NCBI GenBank assembly: GCA_016703525.1
Contig: JADJBW010000001.1
Coordinates: 434,001 to 498,000 of the forward strand
Reading direction: 5' to 3'
Source of the DNA: Actinomycetota bacterium
Lineage (GTDB): Bacteria; Actinomycetota; Acidimicrobiia; Acidimicrobiales; Microtrichaceae
Length of the DNA stretch: 64,000 nt
Shown here: piece after piece, positions 50,622 through 60,253 of the stretch
Position numbering within the stretch: the stretch's first letter is position 1
How the letters are laid out: each line of letters begins with the position of its first letter
Notes under the pieces: generated by a model
What the model was told of the DNA's origin: nothing
Databases searched by the model: none
Seen by the model: only the letters and a program-made list of their open reading frames with translations
Made by a program: the position numbers and the translations under genes

Positions 50622-51223
50622 TGGGGCTGATCGCAAATGTCGCCGAGGACGGGTTCGGCGGGATCGAGCACAACTTCCTGACCGGGAAGCTGGAAGATCT
50701 CGTTCGCTGGTCGCGCGCCCGGAGCTGCTGGCCCGCCACGTTTGGGTTGGCGTGCTGCGCCATCGAGATGATGGCCACCGGCGGCGCCCACTACGACCTG
50801 GCCCGTTACGGCATGGAGGTATTCCGCGCCTCGCCGCGGCAGGCCGATCTCATGATCGTCGCCGGCCGACTCAGCCAGAAGATGGCGCCGGTGCTGCGCC
50901 AGATCTACGACCAGATGATGGAACCCAAGTGGGTCATCTCGATGGGTGTGTGCGCGTCGAGCGGCGGCATGTTCAACAACTACGCGCTCATCCAGGGTGT
51001 CGACCAGATCGTGCCGGTCGACGTCTACGCGCCGGGCTGTCCTCCGGGACCCGAGACGCTGATGCACGCGATCCTGACGCTGCACAACCAGATCGAGACG
51101 GGTGAGCTGTTGCGCCGGCGCGAGGCGAACGGTGGTGGTGCAGGAATCGAGTTGCCGGCGCAGGTGCCCGCGCCGTTGGTGCAGCCGGTGGGCGCGCCCG
51201 GACGTCGGGACGGTGCCCGATGA
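50621..51223 (+). CDS. nuoB: NADH-quinone oxidoreductase subunit B
   Basis: A 200-residue NuoB, which carries the terminal cluster N2 next to the quinone site. The cluster ligands are the paired Cys in GLACCAIEMMATGG, a Cys in SMGVCASSGGMFNNYA and one in YAPGCPPGPE. A variable tail of about 40 residues follows the core. Peripheral arm, cytoplasmic side. It overlaps nuoA at TGATG. Confidence 0.97.
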   Translation: MGLIANVAEDGFGGIEHNFLTGKLEDLVRWSRARSCWPATFGLACCAIEMMATGGAHYDLARYGMEVFRASPRQADLMIVAGRLSQKMAPVLRQIYDQMMEPKWVISMGVCASSGGMFNNYALIQGVDQIVPVDVYAPGCPPGPETLMHAILTLHNQIETGELLRRREANGGGAGIELPAQVPAPLVQPVGAPGRRDGAR

Positions 51224-51762
51224 CCGAGGCTCCCGACCCCGCTGCCGGCGAGGCAGCGGACGCCGGCGTCGCCGCCGAACCGCAACCCGAGCTTCTGCAC
51301 GGGATGCCCATCACGCGTGACCTCGGTCAGCTCGTGTTGCACGTGCCGCGAGACGACGTGCGTCGCGTCGTGACCGCCCTGCGCGCCGACGGCTACTGGC
51401 AATGCGTCGACGTGTGCGGAGTCGACTACCTGGACCATGGCGCGCGGGCGCTGCCTCCGACGGTCACGCCCGAGCGGTTCGAGGTGGTCATCTCGCTGCT
51501 GAACCACACCGAGCGCACCCGTGCCCGCCTGCGCGTGCAGGTGCCCGAGTCGGATCCGCGTTCGCCGTCGATCGTGGCGATTCACCCCGGGGCCGAGGGC
51601 CCCGAGCGTGAGACGGCCGATCTCATGGGGATCTCGTTCGACGATCACCCCGATCCGACCAGGATCCTCATGCCCGACGACTGGGTGGGTCACCCCCTGC
51701 GCAAGGACTACGACGTCGGCCGGATCCCGGTGCAGTTCAAGGCTGCCCCGGGCGCTCGGTAG
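51220..51762 (+). CDS. nuoC: NADH-quinone oxidoreductase subunit C
   Basis: A 180-residue NuoC of the peripheral arm. FEVVISLLNHTERTRARLRVQV, then PGAEGPERETADLMGISFDDHPDPTRILMPDDWVGHPLRKDY is the family signature. The first 25 residues are an acidic, Ala-rich extension. NuoC braces NuoD and NuoB at the quinone-binding end. The start overlaps the nuoB stop by ATGA. Confidence 0.96.
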   Translation: MTEAPDPAAGEAADAGVAAEPQPELLHGMPITRDLGQLVLHVPRDDVRRVVTALRADGYWQCVDVCGVDYLDHGARALPPTVTPERFEVVISLLNHTERTRARLRVQVPESDPRSPSIVAIHPGAEGPERETADLMGISFDDHPDPTRILMPDDWVGHPLRKDYDVGRIPVQFKAAPGAR

Positions 51763-51771
51763 GAGATCGCG

Positions 51772-53052
51772 ATGAGTGTGTCCGACATCGAACGACTCGA
51801 CGCCGCGGTCGCGCGCCTCGCCGCGGACGACTCGGTCCTCCGGCTCTCCGAGACCGAGGCCGAGCGGCGGTCCGGCTATCAGGCCGACACCGAGCGGATG
51901 ATCATGAACATGGGTCCGCAGCACCCGTCGACGCACGGCGTGCTTCGGCTCGTGCTCGAACTCGAAGGCGAACTGATCGTTCGCTCCAAGCCCGTCATCG
52001 GGTACCTCCACACGGGCATGGAGAAGACCGGCGAGGTCCTGACCTACGTGCAGGGTCCGACCAACGTGACCCGCATGGACTACGCCAGCCCGTTGTTCAA
52101 CGAGTTGGTCTTCTCGCTGGCGACCGAAACGCTCCTCGGCATCGAGGTGCCCGAACGAGCCCAGTGGATCCGCATGCTGATGTGCGAGGTCAATCGGCTC
52201 AGCTCGCACCTGCTGTTCATGGCCACGAACGGCATGGACCTCGGCGCCGTCTCGATGATGCTCTACGGCTGGCGCGAGCGCGAGGAGCTGCTGCGCTTCT
52301 TCGAGAAGGTCACCGGCCTGCGGATGAACCACAACTACATCCGCCCCGGCGGCGTGGCCGCGGACCTGCCCGACGGGTGGCGCGACGATCTGCGCTCGAT
52401 CCTCGACGCGCTTCCCGACCGCCTCGACGAGTTCGACACGCTGATGTCGGGCCAGCCGATCTGGCAGGACCGCCTGCAGGGCGTCGGCGTGATCACGGCG
52501 GAAGAGGCGATCGCGCTCGGCGCGACTGGCCCGATCCTGCGTTCCACCGGGTTCGCTTGGGACCTGCGCCGCGACCAGCCGTATCTGCGCTACGACGAGG
52601 TCGACTTCGACGTGATCGTCGGCACGCACGGCGACTCCTTCGATCGCTACGCCATCCGGCTCGGCGAGATCCACGAGTCGATGCGCATCCTGCGCCAGAT
52701 CCTCGATCGGATGCCCACGGGCGACTACCGCATCCAGGACAAGAAGGTCACGCCGCCGCCGCGTGCCCGCATCGACGAGTCCATGGAAGCGCTGATCCAC
52801 CACTTCAAGATCTTCACCGAGGGCTTCAAGGTGCCCGAGGGCGAGGTCTACGTGGCCGTCGAGTCCCCACGGGGCGAGCTCGGCTGCTACCTCGTCTCCG
52901 ACGGCGGGCCCAAGCCCTACCGCATGCACATCCGGGGTCCGAGCTTCGTGAACCTGCAGACGCTGCCGCACCTCATGCGCAACAGCCTGATCGCCGACAC
53001 CGTTGCGATCGTGTCGTCGGTCGATCCGATCATGGGCGAGGTGGACCGATGA
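51772..53052 (+). CDS. nuoD: NADH-quinone oxidoreductase subunit D
   Basis: A 426-residue NuoD (49-kDa subunit), lining the quinone cavity. Signatures: NMGPQHPSTHGVLRLVLEL, GYLHTGMEKTGE, and later FVNLQTLPHLMRNSLIADTV with the final SVDPIMGEVDR. The conserved His and Tyr near the quinone headgroup (HPSTHGV and the DYAS segment) are present. A short N-terminal extension of 35 residues precedes the core. AGGAG lies before the ATG; the stop overlaps the nuoE start. Confidence 0.97.
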   Translation: MSVSDIERLDAAVARLAADDSVLRLSETEAERRSGYQADTERMIMNMGPQHPSTHGVLRLVLELEGELIVRSKPVIGYLHTGMEKTGEVLTYVQGPTNVTRMDYASPLFNELVFSLATETLLGIEVPERAQWIRMLMCEVNRLSSHLLFMATNGMDLGAVSMMLYGWREREELLRFFEKVTGLRMNHNYIRPGGVAADLPDGWRDDLRSILDALPDRLDEFDTLMSGQPIWQDRLQGVGVITAEEAIALGATGPILRSTGFAWDLRRDQPYLRYDEVDFDVIVGTHGDSFDRYAIRLGEIHESMRILRQILDRMPTGDYRIQDKKVTPPPRARIDESMEALIHHFKIFTEGFKVPEGEVYVAVESPRGELGCYLVSDGGPKPYRMHIRGPSFVNLQTLPHLMRNSLIADTVAIVSSVDPIMGEVDR

Positions 53053-53672
53053 GCCGCTTCAACGAGGCGAACGAGGCGATCGCCCACGAGATCATCGCCC
53101 GCTACCCGCGCCCCAAGTCGGCGACCATCCCGCTGTGCCACCTGGCGCAGGAGCAGGACGGCTACCTCGCCGAGGACGCGATGGCCCACATCGCCGAGTT
53201 GGTCGGGATCACCTCGGCCGAGGTGATGGGCACGGCGACGTTCTACGAGATGTTCAAGCTCGCCCCGGTCGGGCGCTACGTGATCAACATCTGCACCAAC
53301 ATCAGCTGCCAGTTGGTCGGCGGTGAGGAACTGCTGGAGCACGCGGAGTCGACGCTCGGCATCACGTCGGGGTCGACCACCGCCGATGGGCTCTTCACGA
53401 TCGAGGACGTCGAATGCGTCGCGGCGTGCACCGAGGCGCCGGCGTGCCAGGTGAACTACCGCTACCAGCACCGGGTGACGCCCGAGGCATTCGACACGCT
53501 GATCGCCGACCTGCGCGCCGGCCGGCGTCCAGAGATCCCCGACCACGGCACGCTCGGCGCGACCCGCCAGCACATCTCCGAGGATCGCGTGGCCAACATC
53601 ACCCCGCCCGAACAGCAGGTGGAGCCGGCGTGGTACGCGGCACGCAACGCGACGGGCGGTGAGAGCGCATGA
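53049..53672 (+). CDS. nuoE: NADH-quinone oxidoreductase subunit E
   Basis: A 207-residue NuoE, which holds the [2Fe-2S] cluster N1a next to FMN. Ligands: CTNISCQLVGG and ECVAACTEAPACQVN, the four-Cys thioredoxin-like pattern. The tail of about 45 residues after the core is Pro/Arg-rich and variable. ATGA overlaps connect it to nuoD and nuoF. Confidence 0.96.
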   Translation: MSRFNEANEAIAHEIIARYPRPKSATIPLCHLAQEQDGYLAEDAMAHIAELVGITSAEVMGTATFYEMFKLAPVGRYVINICTNISCQLVGGEELLEHAESTLGITSGSTTADGLFTIEDVECVAACTEAPACQVNYRYQHRVTPEAFDTLIADLRAGRRPEIPDHGTLGATRQHISEDRVANITPPEQQVEPAWYAARNATGGESA

Positions 53673-55057
53673 CCGAGGTTCCACGGATCGTCACCTCGCG
53701 CTGGGACACCCTCGACGCGCACACGATCGACGGCTACCGCCGGTCCGGTGCCTACGAGGGCTACGCCGGCATCAAGGCGGCGCTCGACCGCAGCCCGGCC
53801 CAGGTGCTCGACGAGGTGAAGGCCGCAACCGTGTTGGGACGCGGCGGTGCCGGGTTCCCGGCGGGCATCAAGTGGGGCTTCTGCCCGCCCGGCGTGTGGC
53901 CCCGCTACCTCGTGGTGAACGGCGACGAGTCCGAGCCGGGCACCTACAAGGACCGCGTGCTCATGGAGCGCGACCCGCACCAGCTCATCGAGGGCTGCCT
54001 GATCGCGGCGTACGCGATCGGTGCGGCGCAGGTGTTCCTGTACATCCGCGGCGAGATGGCGCACGCGCAGGAGCGGGTCGCGGCGGCGCTCAACGAGGCG
54101 TACGCCGCCAACCTCGTGGGCGCGAACATCCTCGGAACCGACTTCAGCGTCGACATCGTGTTGCACTGGGGAGCCGGCGCGTACATCGTCGGCGAGGAGA
54201 CCGCGCTGATCGAGTCGCTCGAGGGCAACCGCGGCATGCCCCGCCTCAAGCCCCCCTACTTCCCGGCGGCCAAGGGCCTGTACCTCAAGCCGACGATCGT
54301 CAACAACGTCGAGACCCTCTCGAACCTCCCGTGGCTGATGGTGCACGGGGCCGAGTCGTACAAGTCGGTCGGCAGCGAGGCGTCGCCCGGAACCCGTCTC
54401 GTGGCGGTGTCGGGTCACGTGAACAACCCCGGTGTGTTCGAGATCCCCCAGGGCACCACCACCTATCGCGACCTGTTCTACGGCGAGCAGTACGGCAACG
54501 GCATCCGCAACGGGAACGAACTGAAGATGTTCATCCCCGGTGGCGCGTCGGCACCGTGGTTCTTCCCCGAGCAGGTCGACCTGCCCCTCGAGGGGCGCAC
54601 CGTCGGCGCCGCCGGTTCGATGCTGGGCTCCGGGGCCATCGTCGTGATGGACGAGACCACCGACGCGGTGAAGGCCTGCCTTCGGGTGGTGCGGTTCTTC
54701 GCCCGCGAGTCGTGCGGCAAGTGCTCGCCGTGTCGCGAGGGCACGTCGTGGGAGGAGAAGATCCTCCAGCGCATCCTCGATGGCCACGGCCGGCCGAGCG
54801 ATCTCGATCTGCTGCTCGACGTCGCCGACAACATCTCGCCCGGCCCGTACCCGGTCGCGGCGCACCCCGACGCCGGGCTCGACGCCGTGCCGTTCCCGCC
54901 GCGTCAGACCACCATCTGCCCGCTCGGCCCGTCGTCGGTCGCCCCGATCACCTCGGCGATCCGCCGATTCCGCCACGAGTTCGAGGCGAAGATCACGCGA
55001 CGCAACGCACTTCCCGTCAGCGCCGCTCCCGCTGCTCCCGCCGAGGTCGCCCCATGA
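53669..55057 (+). CDS. nuoF: NADH-quinone oxidoreductase subunit F
   Basis: A 462-residue NuoF, the NADH-binding and FMN subunit. The FMN/NADH glycine-rich loops are GRGGAGFPAGIKWGF and NGDESEPGTYKDR. The cluster N3 ligands are in RESCGKCSPCREGTSWEEK with the fourth Cys in TTICPLG. The length is normal for the family. It works with NuoE and NuoG in the NADH dehydrogenase module. ATGA overlaps join it to nuoE and nuoG. Confidence 0.97.
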   Translation: MTEVPRIVTSRWDTLDAHTIDGYRRSGAYEGYAGIKAALDRSPAQVLDEVKAATVLGRGGAGFPAGIKWGFCPPGVWPRYLVVNGDESEPGTYKDRVLMERDPHQLIEGCLIAAYAIGAAQVFLYIRGEMAHAQERVAAALNEAYAANLVGANILGTDFSVDIVLHWGAGAYIVGEETALIESLEGNRGMPRLKPPYFPAAKGLYLKPTIVNNVETLSNLPWLMVHGAESYKSVGSEASPGTRLVAVSGHVNNPGVFEIPQGTTTYRDLFYGEQYGNGIRNGNELKMFIPGGASAPWFFPEQVDLPLEGRTVGAAGSMLGSGAIVVMDETTDAVKACLRVVRFFARESCGKCSPCREGTSWEEKILQRILDGHGRPSDLDLLLDVADNISPGPYPVAAHPDAGLDAVPFPPRQTTICPLGPSSVAPITSAIRRFRHEFEAKITRRNALPVSAAPAAPAEVAP

Positions 55058-57747
55058 GCGAGTCCCCCCGACCCGTCACGATCGACCAGCCGGTGACCAT
55101 CACGGTCAACGGCTCCGAGGTGACCGCGCAGAAGGGCGAGCTGCTGATCGACGCCTGCGAGCGCGCCGGCACGTACATCCCGCGGTTCTGCTACCACTCG
55201 CGCATGTCGCCGGTCGGCATGTGCCGCATGTGCCTCGTCGAGGTCGACACCGGCCGCGGCCCGGCGCTGCAGCCCAGCTGCATGCTCGAGTGCGGTGACG
55301 GGATGTCGGTCGACACCGAATCGGCGAAGGTGCGCAAGGCGCAGGACGGCGTGCTCGAGTTCCTGCTCATCAACCACCCGCTCGACTGCCCGGTGTGCGA
55401 CAAGGGCGGCGAGTGCCCGCTGCAGGACACGACCGTGGCGTACGGCCCGGGCGAGTCGCGCTGGGTCGAGGAGAAGCGGCACTACGAGAAGCCGATCGCC
55501 ATCTCGGCGACGGTGCAGCTCGACCGCGAGCGCTGCATCCTGTGCGACCGCTGCACGCGCTTCGCCGACGAGGTGGCGGGCGATCCGCTCATCCACTTCA
55601 TGCACCGGGGCTCCAACACCCAGGTGAACACGTTCCCCGGCGAGCCGTTCTCGTCGTACTTCAGCGGGAACACCGTGCAGATCTGCCCGGTCGGTGCGCT
55701 CACGGCCACGCCGTACCGCTTCAAGGCCCGGCCGTGGGACCTGGAGCACGCCGAATCGACGTGCACGACCTGCTCGGTCGGCTGCCGCGTCTCGATCGAC
55801 ACCTCCCGCGACGAGGTGCTGCGGTACAACGGCGTCGACTCCGACCCGGTCAATTGGGGTTGGCTCTGCGACAAGGGGCGTTTCGGGTTCGAGGCGATCA
55901 AGCACGAGGAGCGCTTGGTCGCGCCGCTCGTGCGCTCCGGCGATTCGCTCGTCGCGGCGCGGTGGAACGACGCGCTCGACGCCGCCGTTGCCGGCCTGCG
56001 CAGCGTTCCCGCGTCGTCCATCGCTGTTCTCGGCGGCGCACGGCTGACCAACGAGGCCGCGTACGCGTGGGCGAAGCTCGCCAAGGGCGTGCTCGGCACC
56101 GACAACACCGACTGTCAGCTGGGTGACGGTCTCCCCGCCGACGCGGTCCTCGGCCTGCCGGTTGCGACCATCGACGACGTCTGCCGCCCCGGCGGCACGG
56201 TGATCTACCTCGGGCCCGACCCGAAGGAGGCGCTGCCGGTGCTGTTCATCCGGCTCCGCCACGCCATCGTGAACGACGGGGTGAAGGTGGTCGAGCTGAC
56301 CCCGCAGTCCACGTCGCTCACCCCGCTCGCTGCGGCCTCGCTCACCTACCGGCCGGGCGAGGCCGGCGTGCTCGCCGAGGCGATCGCGGCGGCACACGGA
56401 GCCGGCGCCGCCGGTGTGGATGCCGCCGGTGTCGATGCTGCCGGTGTCGATGCCGGGCGGATCGCTGCGGCCTCGGATCTGCTCGCGCAGGCGTCCGGCC
56501 CGATCACCGTCGTGATCGGTCGCCCGTCCGTCGCCGAGTCGGCGTCGACCGTCGTCGATGCGATCGGAGCGATCGTCCGCCGCTTCCCGGACGCAACCTT
56601 CCTTCCGGCGCTGCGTCGCGGCAACGTGATCGGTGCGCTCAACGCCGGGTTGGCGCCCGGAGTGTTGCCCGGTCGAGTCCGTCGCGCCGATGCCGCCGAG
56701 TGGTTCGGCGCGGCGTGGCCCCGCGTGCCGGAGGTCGACGGGGAGGACGCCGCCGGCATCCTCCGCGCCGCCGCCGAGGGTCGGATCGACACGCTTGTGC
56801 TGCTCGGCGCCGACCCGCTGGGCGACTTCCCCGACGCCTCGCTCGCCGAGCAAGCCTTCATCGGTGCCCGGCGAGTGGTGGCGATCGACCTGTTCCTGAC
56901 CGAGTCCGCACGCCGTGCGACCGTGGTGCTTCCGGCGACCGGATTCGCCGAGACCGACGGCACGACCACGAACATCGAGGGACGAGTCACCCAGGTGGTG
57001 CGCCGCGTGACGCCGCCGGGCACCGCCCGCTCGGACTGGCAGCTCGCCGTCGACCTGGCCGATCGGCTGGGCGCCGACCTCGGCTTCGAGAGCCTCGCCG
57101 ACATCCAGGCCGAGATGGACGAGCTGTCCGCCGTGCACGCCGGGCTGACCGTCGCGGCGGCCGCGTCCGACCTCGACGGTGTGGTCCTGCCGCTCGTGTC
57201 GGCGACCGTTGCGGACCCGGCCGAGGCCGACGCCACGGGATCCGACTCCGCCTCCGCTTCCGACTCGCCGGCTGCCGAGGCCACCGCGGCCGACGCGACG
57301 GTCGCCGACGAACCGGCCTCCGACGCCGACCCCGAGACCGCAGCCGATGTCGACGACGGGCTCATCCCGGCGCCGGCGCCGCTCGCCTTCGTGGCACCGG
57401 CGCCCACCACGGTCCCGGCGCTCGACGCGTACGCGGCTCGGCTCGTCGTGGGCTCGACGCTCTACGACGCCGGCACGATGGTGCGCCACGCCCGCTCGTC
57501 GGCCGGCCTGGGCCCCGCTGCCTCGATCCGACTGCACCCGCTCGACCATTCCCAACTCGGCCTCGGCACATCGGGCCGGGTCCGGGTCATCAACGGTGCA
57601 CGCTCGACGGTCCTGACGGCCGTCGCCGACGGGTCGGTCGCCCGCGGCACCGCCGTGATGATCGGTGGGCTCGAGGGTGGCGACGATTCCGCTCTGATCG
57701 ATGTGACCGCAGCGGTCACCGATGTCCGACTGGAGGTGGTGTCCTAG
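55054..57747 (+). CDS. nuoG: NADH-quinone oxidoreductase subunit G
   Basis: An 897-residue NuoG, the largest iron-sulfur subunit. Clusters: [2Fe-2S] in YHSRMSPVGMCRMCLVE, then CPVCDKGGECPLQD, CILCDRCTRF with CPVGAL, and CTTCSVGC. A molybdopterin-oxidoreductase-like domain fills the rest but shows no cofactor signature, as usual for NuoG. It carries two low-complexity inserts: GVDAA repeats (about residues 452-467) and an acidic Ala/Asp stretch (about 720-770). Both look like surface linkers. It is followed directly by nuoH. Confidence 0.95.
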   Translation: MSESPRPVTIDQPVTITVNGSEVTAQKGELLIDACERAGTYIPRFCYHSRMSPVGMCRMCLVEVDTGRGPALQPSCMLECGDGMSVDTESAKVRKAQDGVLEFLLINHPLDCPVCDKGGECPLQDTTVAYGPGESRWVEEKRHYEKPIAISATVQLDRERCILCDRCTRFADEVAGDPLIHFMHRGSNTQVNTFPGEPFSSYFSGNTVQICPVGALTATPYRFKARPWDLEHAESTCTTCSVGCRVSIDTSRDEVLRYNGVDSDPVNWGWLCDKGRFGFEAIKHEERLVAPLVRSGDSLVAARWNDALDAAVAGLRSVPASSIAVLGGARLTNEAAYAWAKLAKGVLGTDNTDCQLGDGLPADAVLGLPVATIDDVCRPGGTVIYLGPDPKEALPVLFIRLRHAIVNDGVKVVELTPQSTSLTPLAAASLTYRPGEAGVLAEAIAAAHGAGAAGVDAAGVDAAGVDAGRIAAASDLLAQASGPITVVIGRPSVAESASTVVDAIGAIVRRFPDATFLPALRRGNVIGALNAGLAPGVLPGRVRRADAAEWFGAAWPRVPEVDGEDAAGILRAAAEGRIDTLVLLGADPLGDFPDASLAEQAFIGARRVVAIDLFLTESARRATVVLPATGFAETDGTTTNIEGRVTQVVRRVTPPGTARSDWQLAVDLADRLGADLGFESLADIQAEMDELSAVHAGLTVAAAASDLDGVVLPLVSATVADPAEADATGSDSASASDSPAAEATAADATVADEPASDADPETAADVDDGLIPAPAPLAFVAPAPTTVPALDAYAARLVVGSTLYDAGTMVRHARSSAGLGPAASIRLHPLDHSQLGLGTSGRVRVINGARSTVLTAVADGSVARGTAVMIGGLEGGDDSALIDVTAAVTDVRLEVVS
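56409..56453 (+). repeat. 15-bp tandem repeat in nuoG
   Basis: Three near-identical 15-base units encode Ala-Gly-Val-Asp-Ala repeats within the molybdopterin-like part of NuoG. Differences among the units are confined to codon third positions. Confidence 0.75.
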
Positions 57748-58941
57748 ATGTTCGCCATCGACCCCCTGCTCGAATCGGTGGACGGCTCCGCCGTCCTCAT
57801 CGTGCTCCTCAAAGTCGTCGTTGCGTTCGCCGCGCTGATGATCGCCGTCATGGCGATGGTCTGGTTCGAACGCAAGGTCGTCGCCCGCATGCAGAACCGG
57901 CTCGGACCCAACGTGGCCGGCCCGTTCGGCATCCTCCAGACCCTCGCGGATGGCGTGAAGCTGTTCTTCAAGGAAGACCTGCTGCCACGCGAGGCCGACC
58001 GCCCGGTCTTCCGGCTCGCCCCGTACCTCTCGCTCGTGCCCGCCTTCCTGGTGTTTGTGGTGGTCCCCCTCGGCGGCGACTTCTCGAACGACCGCCATGG
58101 GGTCGTGAGCTGGTTCGGCAAGGAGACCCTCGTCCAGGTCGCCGACCCACACATCGGCATCCTGTTCGTGCTCGCGATGAGTTCCATGGCGGTGTACGGC
58201 GTGATGCTCGCCGGCTGGTCGTCGGGATCGAAGTACCCGCTGCTCGGCTCGGTTCGGGCCGCCGCGCAGATGATCTCGTACGAGGCCGCCCTCGGGCTGT
58301 CGCTCCTGGCCGTGCTGCTCAACTCGGGCAGCCTGTCGACCAACGAGATCGTGTCGGGCCAGTCCGGGTGGAACTGGAACCTCTGGGCCACCGGAGTGGT
58401 GCCATTCATCGTGTTCTTCATCGCAGCGACCGCCGAGCTGAACCGGCCGCCCTTCGATCTGGTCGAGGCGGAACAGGAGCTCGTCGGTGGCTTCCACACC
58501 GAGTACTCGTCGCTGCGATTCGCGCTGTTCTTCCTGGCCGAGTTCATGAACACCATCACGATGTCGGCCGTGATCGTCACGCTCTTCCTCGGCGGCCCGA
58601 ACGGACCGTCGTTCGGTCCGGGCTGGCTGCAGGCGATACTGCCGACCGTCTGGTTCCTCGCGAAGCTGCTCGTGTTCCTCTTCGTGTTCGTGTGGCTGCG
58701 GGGCACGCTTCCCCGCCTGCGCTACGACCAGCTGATGGACCTCGGGTGGAAGCTGCTGATCCCGCTCGCGCTCGGTTGGTTCCTGCTCCTCGCGGCCTTC
58801 AAGATCGGCCAGGACGAGGGGTGGAACCGTGCGGTCGTCGGCGTGGTCGGCACCGTGGTGATCCTGCTTGGCGCACTGCTCATCAGCATGGCGGTCGGTA
58901 CCGCACGGGCTCGCCGTGCCGCCGTGGAGGTGGAGGCCTGA
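57748..58941 (+). CDS. nuoH: NADH-quinone oxidoreductase subunit H
   Basis: A 397-residue NuoH, the eight-helix membrane subunit at the base of the quinone cavity. Signatures: VWFERKVVARMQNRLGPNVAGPFG and ELNRPPFDLVEAEQELVGGFHTEYSS, which bears the Glu/Arg residues lining the quinone channel. The C-terminal helices are complete. The ATG follows the nuoG stop directly (TAGATG), and the stop shares a base with nuoI. Confidence 0.97.
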   Translation: MFAIDPLLESVDGSAVLIVLLKVVVAFAALMIAVMAMVWFERKVVARMQNRLGPNVAGPFGILQTLADGVKLFFKEDLLPREADRPVFRLAPYLSLVPAFLVFVVVPLGGDFSNDRHGVVSWFGKETLVQVADPHIGILFVLAMSSMAVYGVMLAGWSSGSKYPLLGSVRAAAQMISYEAALGLSLLAVLLNSGSLSTNEIVSGQSGWNWNLWATGVVPFIVFFIAATAELNRPPFDLVEAEQELVGGFHTEYSSLRFALFFLAEFMNTITMSAVIVTLFLGGPNGPSFGPGWLQAILPTVWFLAKLLVFLFVFVWLRGTLPRLRYDQLMDLGWKLLIPLALGWFLLLAAFKIGQDEGWNRAVVGVVGTVVILLGALLISMAVGTARARRAAVEVEA

Positions 58942-59654
58942 TGGGCTATCTCGGCGGTTTCCGCGTCACCTTCGACAAGTTCGTCGGCGCGTACTTCGGC
59001 GGCCGTTCGGGCGAGGTCGTCACCCGCCAGTACCGCGGTGGTCGGGGCGGTGCGAGCGACGAGAAGCGTCCCAAGCCCGAGCGGGCGCACGGCCGTCACG
59101 TGCTGAACCGGTACGAGGACGGCATGGAGAAGTGCATCGGTTGCGAGCTGTGCGCCGGCGTGTGCCCGGCCCGCTGCATCTACGTGCGCGGTGCCGACAA
59201 CGATCCCGAGAACCCCAACTCGCCGGGTGAGCGGTTCGGTTTCGTCTACGAGATCAACTACCTGCGCTGCATCCACTGCGACATGTGCGTCGAGGCGTGT
59301 CCGACCGAGGCGATCACCGAGTCGAAGCTGTTCGAGTTCAGCTTCACCAACCGCCAGGACGCGATCTACACCAAGGCCGAACTGCTCGTCGGCGACGACG
59401 GCCGGCCCCAGCAGCTGCCGTGGGAGGACTGGCGCGAGGGCGACGACCTCCACACGTCGGGTTGGATGCGGGCCACCTCGCCGGGCGGCTCGGCCGAATT
59501 CGAAGGCATCGTCGCCTGGTCCGAGGAGTTGGGCTACGGCGTTCGCGCCCCCGAGGGCGGCCAGCCGCTCGAGGCACGGCACGCCGCCGAGGCCGCCCAG
59601 GCCGCGGCCGACGCCCAGGCGCACGACGGCGACGCTCACGGAGGCCACCACTGA
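58941..59654 (+). CDS. nuoI: NADH-quinone oxidoreductase subunit I
   Basis: A 237-residue NuoI carrying clusters N6a and N6b. The two motifs C-x2-C-x2-C-x3-C are CIGCELCAGVCPARC and CIHCDMCVEACPTEA. RYEDGMEKCIGCELC and RFGFVYEINYLRC are typical. The final 25 residues are Ala-rich and end AHDGDAHGGHH, a histidine tail not needed for the clusters. It bridges NuoB and NuoG. It overlaps nuoH and nuoJ at TGATG. Confidence 0.96.
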   Translation: MGYLGGFRVTFDKFVGAYFGGRSGEVVTRQYRGGRGGASDEKRPKPERAHGRHVLNRYEDGMEKCIGCELCAGVCPARCIYVRGADNDPENPNSPGERFGFVYEINYLRCIHCDMCVEACPTEAITESKLFEFSFTNRQDAIYTKAELLVGDDGRPQQLPWEDWREGDDLHTSGWMRATSPGGSAEFEGIVAWSEELGYGVRAPEGGQPLEARHAAEAAQAAADAQAHDGDAHGGHH

Positions 59655-60253
59655 TGTTCGCGACCTCCCTCGTTCAGACCCTCACGTTCGCGATCGCGGC
59701 GATGATCTGCGTGACCGGTGCGCTCGGCGTCGTTGCGCTCCGCAACCCGGTGCACAACGCGCTCTCGCTCGTCGCCACGCTCTTCGGGGTCGCGGTGCTG
59801 TTCATCGCCCAGGAGGCGTACTTCCTCGCCGCCATTCAGGTGATCGTGTACGCCGGCGCGATCGTGGTGCTCTTCCTGTTCGTGATCATGCTGCTCGGCG
59901 TCGACCGGGCCGAGTCGTTCGCCGCGGAGCGCCACCCGCTCGGCCTTGCCGTCGGTGGGATCCTCGGCGGCGGGGTGATGGTGCTCGCCGCGGTCACGCT
60001 GTTCGCAGGGGTCGACACGGCGACGGGCCGTCGCTCCACGGTCGGTGCGCTGGCGCCCTCGGACGATTTGAATCGGATCGGCCGAGCGCTGTTCACCGAG
60101 TACGCGTTTGCGTTCGAACTCACGTCGCTCCTGCTCACCATCGCCGTGCTCGGCGCCGTGCTGCTGAGCCGGCGTGCATCGGGTCCGCCAATCGATCTGG
60201 ACGAGTTCCCGGCCGAGGAACCCGACGCCGATGCCGAGGAGGTCGAGGCCTGA
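59654..60253 (+). CDS. nuoJ: NADH-quinone oxidoreductase subunit J
   Basis: A 199-residue NuoJ with five predicted helices. FIAQEAYFLAAIQVIVYAGAIVVLFLFVIMLLG is the conserved helix 3 region with its pi-bulge and Tyr, important for coupling to proton pumping. An Asp/Glu-rich tail of about 25 residues ends the protein. The start and stop overlap the neighbours by TGATG. Confidence 0.96.
   Translation: MFATSLVQTLTFAIAAMICVTGALGVVALRNPVHNALSLVATLFGVAVLFIAQEAYFLAAIQVIVYAGAIVVLFLFVIMLLGVDRAESFAAERHPLGLAVGGILGGGVMVLAAVTLFAGVDTATGRRSTVGALAPSDDLNRIGRALFTEYAFAFELTSLLLTIAVLGAVLLSRRASGPPIDLDEFPAEEPDADAEEVEA

Noticed and set aside
54904..58497. A 1197-residue leftward open frame across nuoF, nuoG and nuoH
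   Set aside because: Antisense shadow of three intact nuo genes, with GC-skewed Arg/Gly/His composition.
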